Source of the DNA: Cryptomeria japonica
Lineage: Eukaryota; Streptophyta; Pinopsida; Cupressales; Cupressaceae
Direction: 5' to 3'
DNA: 60,000 nucleotides
NCBI RefSeq assembly: GCF_030272615.1
Contig: NC_081408.1
Coordinates: 305,261,950 to 305,321,949 of the forward strand
Part shown: piece after piece, positions 20,150-30,320 of the stretch
Position numbering within the stretch: the first letter of the stretch is position 1
How the letters are laid out: each line of letters starts with the position of its first letter
Position numbers and translations under genes: made by a program
The notes under the pieces: model-generated
The model's input: only the letters and a program-made list of their open reading frames with translations
What the model was told of the DNA's origin: nothing
Databases searched by the model: none

Positions 20150-23100
20150 ATGAAAATCGCAGAGGAAGGTCCTGGAGAATACAACTTGAGTCAGCTCTTT
20201 TGTGTGGGACAAATGCCCACTTCTCCTAGAACACATGGTAAACCACAGCAGTTGCTCCAGCAACCACTAATCACGCCTGCATGTGCCTTAAAGCCTTTCA
20301 TTCTTGGAAAGAGTCAAGAGGAAGAGACACAAGATGAGGACCTAGCGGACTGGATCTATAAAGATCTCATCACCACTGACAAACCGCAAGTTACACTTCC
20401 TACGGAACAATATGGCAAAGGCCTCCTCATTATGCAAAGAATGGGATATGATGGTCAGAGTGCTTTGGGATACTGCAAACAAGGACGACACGAACCGCTG
20501 CTACCAGAATTCAAGCCCAAAGGTAATACAGGCCTAGGCTTTGAAAAAGAGATCCTTCCTAAACTCAGATTTAAAGGAAAACCTAGCAAACCATTTTGCC
20601 CACCTACTGTAAAGAGGACACCTTTCATAATCAAAGCACCATCAAGCAATATTGTCACTGCCCCATCGAGGCTCACAAACCCACCGCAACCGTCATCAGT
20701 GCCAAAAATCCCACCAATCGAACTAGTAATCCCATCCACAGCAGTCATCACATCAATAAAATCATTCGCAGCCACAACTATATTGGAACCCGTAGTAGCA
20801 TCTATGGCACCAGCCATTCCAATAGAAGCCACTAAATCAACACTGTCGATACTTCCAGCGACAAAACCTTTAAACCCCATCACAGTTCCTGCAGCACCGA
20901 TCACCTCAAAGGTACATAAACCAATCACACCTGCAGTATTCAACTCCAGCGACATCCCAGTATGGTATAGCAATCGGATGCTGGAAAGTGATTCAGAGAC
21001 CGACTCACATGAGTGGGAATTTGATTCTGTACAGCTTAACACTTCAGATGAGGAAGACACATCACCACCTCCACCCCGCAAAGACATCCCTGTTTACGGA
21101 GAAGCACAGATAAAGACCACTTGGGTACCTGAGCTGGAAACATCTTCCACAGACCCTACGTCTCATCCTACGCCTGATTCTGACAGGGAGAGTACCATCA
21201 ACGACCTTCACCACACTGTCTTAACCCTCACTGATACATCTCCCGCACTTAACTTAATCGATGAAGTAATGCCCATTATCCACCCTGAACTCATTGAATG
21301 GAACCAACCAAATCCCCCATGTCTTGACCTCTTCCAGAACGATGAGGCTATCATTGACTTTTTGGAATTAAGGGATAATCTACCAAGCGGGGATCACAAA
21401 GCTGGATTCGCCATTGAACTTAATAGCGCAGCATACTTCGGGGCGGATGCCAAACCCTTCAGCTGCAAAAATATAACAATAAAACATGGATCTTCCAGTG
21501 AAAACCACACTGTGGCACTATTTGATCCGACAAAAGTAAAAAGAAAGAGCGTATCCAATGGTGAAAACCTCTCTGAGGCGCCTGAGGATGAAGGGTTTGA
21601 CATCCTCCCTGCTAGTACACAACAGGAACGATCAACGATTCTTATCGAGGAAACCAAAGAATACAATGTGGGGACTCCTGAAAATCCTCATATTATACAT
21701 CTGGCATCCCTTCTCACTCCAGAGGAACAGCCTAAATTTATAGAGTTCTTCCAAAAGCGTCAGATCAACTTTGCATGGTCATATGCAGACATGCCTGGGC
21801 TTGATCCTGATTTAGTCATGCATCATCTCACAGTAGCAAAAGGAGCCAAACCTGTCAAGCAGAAGCTTCGTAAGATGCATCCTCAGATTGCCGTGCTAGT
21901 CAAAACAGAACTCAAGAAACTCCTGGATGTTGGTTTCATTAGACCAATTGATTATGCAGAATGGATCTCCAATATTGTGCCTGTCGGCAAACCAAAAGGG
22001 GGCATCCGCATTTGTACAGACTTCAGAGATCTGAATAAGGCATGTCCTAAGGATGACTTCCCTCTACCAAATATCGACATCATAGTAGATTTGACAGCAG
22101 GACATGCCATGCTTTCACTCATGGATGGCTTTTCAGGATACAATCAAATAAAGATCGCACCAGAGGACCAACATAAGACAGCCTTCACATGTCCATGGGG
22201 CACATACTGCTGGAATGTAATGCCTTTTGGTCTAAAGAATGCAGGAGCAACCTATCAAAGAGCAATGACCACCATCTTCCATGACATGATGCATACTATA
22301 ATGGAAGATTATGTGGATGATTTACTAGCAAAATCACTTACTAGAGAAGGACATCTTCACATCTTAGATAAAATCTTTGATAGACTGGAACAATACCATG
22401 TTCGACTCAACCCAAAGAAATGTGTCTTCGGAGTGACCTCCGGGAAGCTTCTAGGATACATTGTCTCAAGCAAAGGCATTGAGGTCGATCCAGCAAAGGT
22501 TAAAGCAATCATGGACATGCCACCTCCAAAGAATATCAGTCAGCTAAGAACACTACAAGGACGGCTTCAATCTATCCGCAGATTCATTGCACAATTGGCT
22601 GATAAGTGTCACCCATTCACACACCTGCTACACAAGAACATCCGCTTTCAGTGGGATGCTCGATGCCAGCAAGCATTTCAGACACTTAAAGACTATCTCA
22701 TGAATCCACCATTGCTGATGCCACCAGATCCAAGTAGACCATTGTTACTCTATATCTCGGCAACAAGTACATCATTGGGTGTACTACTGGCACAACATAA
22801 TGCAGAAGGCAAAGAATGTGCTATATACTACATCTCTCGCACACTGGTTGGCTATGAACTCAATTACACACCTATTGAGCGAGCTTGCCTAGCAGTAATC
22901 TTAGCAGCCACTAAATTGCGGCACTATCTGTTAACACACAAGGTACAACTCATCGCAAAAATTGATCCACTCAAGTATTTACTCAGCAAAGCAGCATTGA
23001 CAGGTCGTTTGGCCAAATGGGTGATGATTCTAAGTGAATTTGACATCGAGTATGTGGACCGTAAAGCTATCAAAGGTCAGGTTATTGCAGATCAGTTGGC

Positions 23101-24934
23101 CGATGCACCTCTCATAGGTGATCATCCTCTCATTTCCAATTTTCCAGATGAAGAGATATTCATGATTACAGAAGCACAGTCATGGAAATTATACTTTGAT
23201 GGTTCATACACTAGGCACGGCTCAGGGGCAGGCATTCTGTTTATCACACCTCAAGGTGATAGCATCCCGAAGTCTTACAGGCTCACATTTCCATGCACAA
23301 ACAACATAGCAGAGTATGAGGCTTTGATCACAGGACTCCGATTAGCCATACAATGGAAATTAAAAGAACTGCAAGTATATGGCGATTCCCAACTAGTCAT
23401 TCGACAAGCAACAGATGAGTATCAGACCAAAGATGATAAACTCATGCCATACAAGCAAATGGTGGACAATCTAAAGACATCATTTACTACTATCACTTTT
23501 GAGCAGATACCAAGAGATCAGAATCGAGCTGCTGACGCTATGGCTACCATCGCATCTCTACTAGATCTTCCACAGAATTCAACACGCTACGAGTTCTTGG
23601 TAGAACAACTTTGGATCCCGGCTTATGATATCCCCGAATCTGAAATGATATGTTGCCTTGTTGGTTCTGAATCCCCATGGTATGGTGAGTTCTACACCTA
23701 TCTCCGCGATCACACCCTTCCTCCCAACCAATCAAATAACCAACGTAAAACCTTCATTCGCCAAACTGCTCGATATACCATTATTGCCGAAACCCTATAC
23801 CGACGCGGTCTTGATGGTACTCTCCTTCGATGTCTGGAACAAGGTGAGATAACAAAGGCTTTGGAAGAGGTACATGAAGGAATTTGCGGGACTCATTCAA
23901 GTGGTCCATCACTCGCCAAGAAACTCTTGCGAGCTGGATATTATTGGCCATCTATGGAAAAGGATTCCTACTACTTTGTCAAAAAATGCAAGAAATGTCA
24001 AGTTCATGGCGACCTGATACATGCACCGGCCCAGGAACTGCAACCAATCACAACACCATGGCCTTTTTGTCAATGGGGTCTTGATCTTGTGGGTAAAATC
24101 CATCCATCTTCATCCAATGGCCATAAATTCATTATTACCGCCACCGAATATTTCACCAAGTGGATCGAAGCTGTTCCACTTACCCAAGTCACCGGCAAGC
24201 AGATCGCCTCATTCATCCTCAATTACATCATCTGCCGGTATGGTGTGCCCATGTCCATTGTCACAGATAACGGTCTTCCTTTCAAAAATCAGGATGTTCG
24301 TGAGCTTTGTGAGAAATTTCATATCCAACACCGCTTTTCCACTCCTTATTACCCACAAGGCAATGGTCAGGCCGAAGCATCCAATAAAAACATATTGAGG
24401 ATCCTAAAGAAGACAGTCAATGATGCCGGCCATGATTGGCATGTTCAATTGAATCCAGCGCTATGGGCATATCGAACTAGCATTCGGACCCCTACAGGTG
24501 CAACTCCTTATTCATTGGTCTATGGTGCTGAAGCTATCTTACCTATTGAGGTCGAGATACCATCCTTACGAGTTTCATTGCACAATCTCATCGATGATGA
24601 AGCATACAGAGTATCTCGTCTTCAGGACTTAGAGTTACTAGATGAGAAGCGACAAGCTGCATACAATCACCTCAAAGCCTATCAGCAGCGCATGAGTAGA
24701 AGCTACAATCACCGAGTTAGATCTCGTACATTTGAGGTAGGTGATCTTGTTCTTCGAGAAAATCCTCGCAACCAACCAAACAGAGAACATCAAGGCAAGT
24801 TTGAATCAAACTGGTTGGGCCCATATGTTGTCACTGCTGTATTCGGGTCCGGGGCATATCAGTTGGCTACATCAGACGGAGAACCGCTCGCAGATCCAAT
24901 CAATAGCATGCACCTCAAACGGTTTTATACCTAA
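20150..24934 (+). CDS. pol: Tat Pol polyprotein: G-patch, RT, RNase H x2, integrase
   Basis: 1594 aa, uninterrupted. It copies the element RNA to DNA and inserts it in the nucleus. Residues about 88-131 form a G-patch-like domain (YGKGLLIMQRMGYDGQSALG..GLGFE). About 150-520 is a Pro/Thr/Ser-rich linker. RT spans about 555-745, with FRDLNKACPKDDFPLP, MPFGLKNAGATYQR and the catalytic box YVDD at 721-724. The first RNase H is at about 860-985. A second, archaeal-type RNase H is at about 1010-1140 (YFDGSYTRHGSGAG, NNIAEYEALITGL, VYGDSQLV, NRAADAMA), diagnostic of the Tat lineage. Integrase has an H-H-C-C finger at about 1238-1285 (VHEGICGTH..CKKCQ) and catalytic D at about 1311 (GLDLVG), about 1370 (VTDNG) and E at about 1406 (GQAEASNK). 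There is no chromodomain. The ATG at 20150 lies 9 nt after the gag stop, in the same frame. Confidence 0.95.
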   Translation: MKIAEEGPGEYNLSQLFCVGQMPTSPRTHGKPQQLLQQPLITPACALKPFILGKSQEEETQDEDLADWIYKDLITTDKPQVTLPTEQYGKGLLIMQRMGYDGQSALGYCKQGRHEPLLPEFKPKGNTGLGFEKEILPKLRFKGKPSKPFCPPTVKRTPFIIKAPSSNIVTAPSRLTNPPQPSSVPKIPPIELVIPSTAVITSIKSFAATTILEPVVASMAPAIPIEATKSTLSILPATKPLNPITVPAAPITSKVHKPITPAVFNSSDIPVWYSNRMLESDSETDSHEWEFDSVQLNTSDEEDTSPPPPRKDIPVYGEAQIKTTWVPELETSSTDPTSHPTPDSDRESTINDLHHTVLTLTDTSPALNLIDEVMPIIHPELIEWNQPNPPCLDLFQNDEAIIDFLELRDNLPSGDHKAGFAIELNSAAYFGADAKPFSCKNITIKHGSSSENHTVALFDPTKVKRKSVSNGENLSEAPEDEGFDILPASTQQERSTILIEETKEYNVGTPENPHIIHLASLLTPEEQPKFIEFFQKRQINFAWSYADMPGLDPDLVMHHLTVAKGAKPVKQKLRKMHPQIAVLVKTELKKLLDVGFIRPIDYAEWISNIVPVGKPKGGIRICTDFRDLNKACPKDDFPLPNIDIIVDLTAGHAMLSLMDGFSGYNQIKIAPEDQHKTAFTCPWGTYCWNVMPFGLKNAGATYQRAMTTIFHDMMHTIMEDYVDDLLAKSLTREGHLHILDKIFDRLEQYHVRLNPKKCVFGVTSGKLLGYIVSSKGIEVDPAKVKAIMDMPPPKNISQLRTLQGRLQSIRRFIAQLADKCHPFTHLLHKNIRFQWDARCQQAFQTLKDYLMNPPLLMPPDPSRPLLLYISATSTSLGVLLAQHNAEGKECAIYYISRTLVGYELNYTPIERACLAVILAATKLRHYLLTHKVQLIAKIDPLKYLLSKAALTGRLAKWVMILSEFDIEYVDRKAIKGQVIADQLADAPLIGDHPLISNFPDEEIFMITEAQSWKLYFDGSYTRHGSGAGILFITPQGDSIPKSYRLTFPCTNNIAEYEALITGLRLAIQWKLKELQVYGDSQLVIRQATDEYQTKDDKLMPYKQMVDNLKTSFTTITFEQIPRDQNRAADAMATIASLLDLPQNSTRYEFLVEQLWIPAYDIPESEMICCLVGSESPWYGEFYTYLRDHTLPPNQSNNQRKTFIRQTARYTIIAETLYRRGLDGTLLRCLEQGEITKALEEVHEGICGTHSSGPSLAKKLLRAGYYWPSMEKDSYYFVKKCKKCQVHGDLIHAPAQELQPITTPWPFCQWGLDLVGKIHPSSSNGHKFIITATEYFTKWIEAVPLTQVTGKQIASFILNYIICRYGVPMSIVTDNGLPFKNQDVRELCEKFHIQHRFSTPYYPQGNGQAEASNKNILRILKKTVNDAGHDWHVQLNPALWAYRTSIRTPTGATPYSLVYGAEAILPIEVEIPSLRVSLHNLIDDEAYRVSRLQDLELLDEKRQAAYNHLKAYQQRMSRSYNHRVRSRTFEVGDLVLRENPRNQPNREHQGKFESNWLGPYVVTAVFGSGAYQLATSDGEPLADPINSMHLKRFYT

Positions 24935-27352
24935 GGTATACATATCAGAAAATATCAAAAACATTCAGAAAATGTCCTAAAGAAAATACAAAACCATTCA
25001 AAACAAAAAAAAAAGTAAAGAAAAATCATGCATCCAAACGGTGAACAACCACTCCGGTGGCACCTTGGGTAAGTGCGATGATGAAAACCTGGCAAACAGG
25101 CGCCACTCGTAAAGGCAATGGCTCCAGTATCTTTCACGCTCGTTGCGATCACATTCATACATACACACATCCATCCATCTAACCATGGCTTGTTATTTGA
25201 TCTGTCATCCAAGAAAGTACTTCATGCGTCTAGCATCCCGCTTTTTCATAAATCATGTCCAACTTGGGGGCAATGCCCTTACAATCTAGATGATGGAAGT
25301 GGATTCTACATTACTGGTGATTCATTGGCAAAAACATTCAAAAATGTCTCACAAAATACAAGAACATTCAAAAATGTCTCGCAAAATACAAAAACATTCA
25401 AAAATGACTCACAAAATCCACAAACATTCAAAAACTATTACACAAAATCCAAAAACATCAAAAAACCATCGAAAATCACCCAAAAAAACATGACAACACC
25501 TTGTACATATTCATCCGATCAGATACAAAATACTCACACAAATGACCACTTATCACTCGACCAACACAATCAACATCAACAATCCAAACTGTCTTAAACA
25601 AGGATGCATCCTTCCTTACCAAAACAAAGACAAAAGTGACGTTTTCTTTGACAAGAAAATTATGTTAAGCTATCAAATGCTTGGTTGATTCGTGAGTAAT
25701 TCATTTGTTTATCTGTATCGGGATCTTTCAGCATTGTTTTGTATCGTTTGCGCATTATTTCCAATGAAGTTCTGGGGCATGTACTAATGGTGTCTACGTG
25801 GGAAGTTCACTAGGCTATGTGATCTTATGCCAAATGCAATCATAGATCACTACGGCTTGCTGACTACAGCGTATACCTCGACCATATGAGCATGAACCAT
25901 TACCAAGGATCCATATTCTTTTATTCTTTATGTATATATTGTTTGTTTGCAGGTACAATGCTCATTCTTTGGTTCCTCCTCATCCAATTTGGATAAAGGT
26001 TTTTATTTCTTAGTACGGTATGCACTTGTCTCAGGATATGATCAGCCTAAGATCAAGGAGGACGATCCAAGTCATGCATGAACGGAGATAATCCTTGTCT
26101 GTTCCGCAAGCAATACTCAGGTCAACTTGATCCATTATATCAAGTTGCTTGTATTAACTTGCTATATCAAAATCCATGTAAGAAATACTCTGGTCATCTT
26201 GAATCTTTATGTCAAGTTGCTTGTATTTTCTTACAACATTTTAAAGCTCAATGATGAAAAATAAAGCACCATGGATCCTCATTCCATCTCATCTGTATAT
26301 ATTGCATTTCGTTGCATTCCTCCCATCCATACATTCATAATAGTTGCATATCATGCATACATAGTCATAATAATGCATACTCTATTTTACTCATCTTCTT
26401 CCATAGGACTCGGTCCTAGTCCTCCATTTCTTCTATCTAACATCAAATCCCCCCTCACCCTCCTTATCTTGATCATCACCATCACATACCCTACATCGTG
26501 TCCCAATCAACTTAATCAAGCCATGTTCATCACCATCCATCTCTAAATAGGAGGGATTGTGTTTCCTATGCTAAGTCATCCAATAAGCCAAACAAGTTAC
26601 TCTCTCTGCACAGATACATCGACTCCCACACACCTAGACTATCAACAGATACTCTGATCAAGTATCTTTGGGTCTCAACAGGTAATCGATCATGGTAATC
26701 CTAGACTACATCAGGCATTTATCATAATGACCTAGTCTCAACGGGGCTGCCATGATTCCCCACAACCATCCATCACATGCACACACTATCAATTGATCAA
26801 CCAATCAAACACAATCCAACAGACAATTACATCAATTGTCTACGTCTCAACGAGTATTTTGCTTCATATACCTTGACTTCATCGGGCAATTACATCAATT
26901 GTCTAAGTCACCATCAGGTCACTTTGATTCACTTACTCAGACTTTATCATGTTCAAGCGACCAACTGACATCAACTGTCATGCTTTGACTTGACCGGGGC
27001 AATTAAACCGATTGCACCAGATTGTCCAAACAATTTTGATCAATTGTATAGCATCAATCCAAACCCCACACTACATCTGCTATGTATCTCTTGCATGACC
27101 TCAGGGTACTCGTTCGCTTGTTGTTTCTTCATATTCACTCCATTTTCTCCCATTCTTTCATCATTAGTTCTAATTTCTTCTATTCTACCTCCCCTCCGCT
27201 TTTCATTCTTTTTCGAGAGATCGCCCGATTTTTCAAAAAAATTCGGCCCATCCCTCGAGGGGGCATACCACCCATTAAATTTACATTTTATGGGGCATTT
27301 CTTCACACCTATTTTTCTTTCTTTGAAACGACGCGATAAACTGCACCGTCTC
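24935..27352 (+). other. Tat element 3' region between pol and the polypurine tract
   Basis: About 2.4 kb without a convincing gene. It starts with an A-rich stretch and a 30-bp minisatellite. The open frame 25118-25597 (159 codons from ATG) is largely the translated minisatellite. About 26780-27000 has degenerate AATTACATCAATTGTCT-type repeats. No antisense extra ORF like that at 12206-12649 could be found here. Confidence 0.6.
25331..25450. repeat. 30-bp minisatellite, four units plus decayed flanking units
   Basis: AACATTCAAAAATGTCTC-type units begin at about 25331, 25361, 25391 and 25421, exactly 30 bp apart. Weaker related units lie at 24950-25000 and 25451-25480. Confidence 0.9.
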
Positions 27353-27365
27353 AAAGAGGGGCAAA
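27353..27365 (+). other. polypurine tract of the Tat element
   Basis: AAAGAGGGGCAAA immediately precedes the 3' LTR start TGTAGTCAC at 27366. Confidence 0.9.
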
Positions 27366-29237
27366 TGTAGTCACATAAATCTGTCCACTTAATTAAATGA
27401 ATATTTAATATTTATTTGATTATTTAACCATCAATTAATAATTAATTAAATTAATATATTTAATTAATTCATCTTAACCCTCTTCTCCTATTAATTAAAT
27501 AAATTATTCAATTTATTTGATTTAATTCACTTAACCAAATTCAGACCATTAATTAAATAAATAAATCATATTTATTTAATTAAATCTTCTCTCACATTTA
27601 AATAAATTAATATTTATTTAAATCCCCCAAAATCCCACCTCTCACATTTAAATAAATAAATCATTTATTTAAAATCACCTTTATCCTCCACCCACTTGCA
27701 TTTTCCTACAAATGCAAGTTGCACAATTATTTTAAATAAATAATTTATTTAAATCACCTTTATCCTCCACCCACTTGTATTTTCCTACAAAAGCAAGTTG
27801 CACAACTATTTTAAATAAATTATTTATTTAAAATCCTATTTATCCTCACCCACTTGAAACCTTTAATGGTTTCCCTTAAAGTAGTCAAACTTGATGGCTT
27901 TAAAGTCTTCAAACTTGATGGCTTCCTTCTATAGTCTTCTTAAGACTTTAATGGTTTTCCTTAAAGTCTTCAAGCCTTTAATGGTTTCCCTCAAAGTCTT
28001 CAAGCATTTAAATCCTTTATCTTCATTTTCTCATTTAAATAAATTAATATTTATTTAAATATTTATCCAAATTCAACTTACACCATTTAATTGAAATGAA
28101 TGATTTTATTTTAATTGAAAATACCAAAATTTCTCCCACTTGCATTTTCCTACAAAATCCACGTGCATGCCTAAACCCCTTCTAAATTCTTCTAAACCCT
28201 TCCTAATTAGCCTAATCCATCCCCTAAATATTGTCACATTCCTAAGCAAATTGGAGTCACTTCTCAAAGACTCCAAAGTCTTTGAAAAGCAATTAATGCT
28301 TTGTGTGTTCAACAAATTAACCCTCAAAGTCTTGGATAACCTTTGAAAGCTTCCAACCTTCAACCACTAAATGGCTCAAAGTCTTGGATAACCTTTGAAA
28401 GCTTTCAACCTTCAACCACTTAATCCCCAAAGTCTCCAATAACCATTAATGGTTAATTCAACCCTCCCACATGGTTAAAACATTTGTTTTGACTCAACCT
28501 CTACCCAACCCAAAGGTCTCATCAGGCCATTAATGCTTTGACCATGATTATCTCTTAAACATTTGCACAAAGGTTTATCCTTGGATTAACTCTTAATCCA
28601 ATGGGTAATCTTAATTTAGACTTGACCCTTACCTTCTAGATAACCATGAGGTCTTCTCAGGCCTTTAATGCCTCCAACCTCTTCTCTCAACCCAATCCTA
28701 TGTTGAAACTTGTCACCATTTTATTGGTGCCAATTGTGCACATGGATCCCCAACTTTCAATCCTAACCCTTGTTAAGATTGCTCAATCTTAACCCTTCAT
28801 TTCCCTATTTCTTCTATAAATAGAACCCTTCTCCTCAAGCAAAAGGAGAAGCATTTTAGAGTATTGTTGTTATACTGGCATTAGCATAGAGCTTTTTCAT
28901 AGCATCACTATCTACTCTAGCATAGTATTTAGCTTTTCATTTCATATTTGAAGCTTAGTATTAAATCTCAATCCTCCATAAGCATCCATAGTGCAAAAAG
29001 CTGCTGAGAGCTACACTCATTTGGGACTTGGAGAGGAGAGGAACAAGGGAGGAGCAACTATGAGCATCTTGATTAGCTATTTCATTTTATGTTTATATGC
29101 TTTCTATTTCATGCTTAATATCTCTCTTGATATGCCTGTTTAGGATAATCTTTTGTTGCTAACACTAACGTTTGTTTCTTGTGCTCTTGTGTGTGTTGCC
29201 ATCAAACAGATTTTCTAATCCTTTTTGCAGAGCATCA
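27366..29237 (+). repeat. Tat element 3' LTR
   Basis: 1872 bp, a near-identical partner of 13032-14903, ending GCAGAGCATCA, followed by the duplicated target TATGT. Confidence 0.95.
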
Positions 29238-29373
29238 TATGTTAATTAAATAATCTTTATTATTTAATTAAATCAATTTCTACTATTCTCCCATAATTAA
29301 ATAATTACACCAAATTATTTAATCATCTAACAATGTCTTCTCAATTAAATAAATTTCCTAAATTTTTTATATC
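29238..29373 (+). repeat. host LTR-like sequence, segment 2
   Basis: TATGT target copy and then TTAATTAAATAATC-rich DNA continuing segment 1. It ends in ATATC (29369-29373), the target of the Copia insertion. Confidence 0.5.
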
Positions 29374-29842
29374 TGTGAGATTTTGCCAAGATCTAGAGGC
29401 AATGGAAAGCACAAATAGAGAAAACAAAATAGATGATAGAAATAAACTGTATTCTATCAAGATGAAAATACTGATCAACTGGATCATCAAGCGTTGTTGT
29501 TTATACAATGAATATGAGCCTGCTTATATAGGCAAGGCTATATGGATATGTGAGCACACAAACATGACATGTGGCTCAATAAGAAACAAGGGTAGGTAGG
29601 AAATAGGTGTGGGTAGGTAGGAGAAACAATATAATATTCCACATAAGGTGGATCACCCACTGAATGTGGAGTGTAACAACAAGATCAACACCATAAAAGG
29701 TGAAAATTCTCCTAAACACACTATCCCAATGTGGCACAAACATCCAAGTGTCTCATACCCAAACTACTATGAAATGCATGTACCTAAGTAAACTTAAGTA
29801 AGGTGTAATAATATCCAAGATGAATAATTATTTACACCAACA
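29374..29842 (-). repeat. Copia derivative 3' LTR
   Basis: 469 bp, TGTGAGATTTT to TTACACCAACA on the plus strand. A TATATAAG box on the minus strand lies at 29523-29530. The element's 3' LTR because the purine tract adjoins it. Confidence 0.9.
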
Positions 29843-29855
29843 CCCCCCCTTAAGT
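29843..29855 (-). other. polypurine tract of the Copia derivative
   Basis: On the minus strand ACTTAAGGGGGGG ends exactly at the LTR boundary. Confidence 0.75.
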
Positions 29856-30320
29856 GCAACTTAGAGGAATGCACTAAAGTCTACAATGCAACTAAGCAAT
29901 GCAAGATGGGTCCCAGCTACGAGGCCATGTTAGGTACCCATGCACAAATGCAAATGCATGCAAACCAATGCAATGAAATCTCTCACAAAGCGGGGAAAGA
30001 GAGAAAAACCCTCCCCCAAAAGAGAGATGAAAACTAGATACAAAGAACTCTCATAGAAGTATGTGAAGGACAAAACCCCATGTGAGGAAAAAGTCCCCCC
30101 CATACGAGAGAAGAAGAAGAGAGACTAAGAAGCCCCCCCTCAATCTGGAATCTGCACCAATGATAGAAGCTCGAAGATGAATGAAGAAACTACTCCATGA
30201 ACGTCGAACAACATTCCTCCCCTTAGGAAGAAACAAAACCAAAGGTGTATCCATGAAGTCTCCCCAACCATGAAGGGAAGATGAAGCAAAAATACTCATG
30301 ATGAAAGGAATCTCTGAAAA
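29856..30320 (-). other. non-coding 3' part of the Copia derivative
   Basis: Between the ORF stop and the purine tract. Purine-rich on the plus strand, no gene seen. In a complete element pol would occupy this side. Confidence 0.6.

Larger units (their letters stand above)
13032..29237 (+). mobile_element. full-length autonomous Tat-type Ty3/gypsy retrotransposon
   Basis: 16,206 bp with identical-length LTRs (1872 bp each), TG..CA ends and the 5-bp target-site duplication TATGT at 13027-13031 and 29238-29242. Order: LTR, PBS, 2.7-kb leader, gag-protease ORF, pol ORF (G-patch, RT, RNase H, second RNase H, integrase), 2.4-kb non-coding 3' region, polypurine tract, LTR. The second RNase H, the D-N-G-A protease motif, the long leader and the lack of a chromodomain place it in the Tat lineage (Ogre/Retand relatives). 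Both long ORFs are open, so it could still be active. Confidence 0.95.

Noticed and set aside
20455-21087. 210-codon minus-strand open frame inside pol
   Set aside because: It is antisense to the Pro/Thr/Ser-rich linker of Pol; its Gly/Val/Ser-rich product follows from that composition and has no motif.
27040-27370. Overlapping frames of 85-126 codons just before the Tat 3' LTR
   Set aside because: All three frames are open by composition; no homology or start context, and they abut the purine tract.
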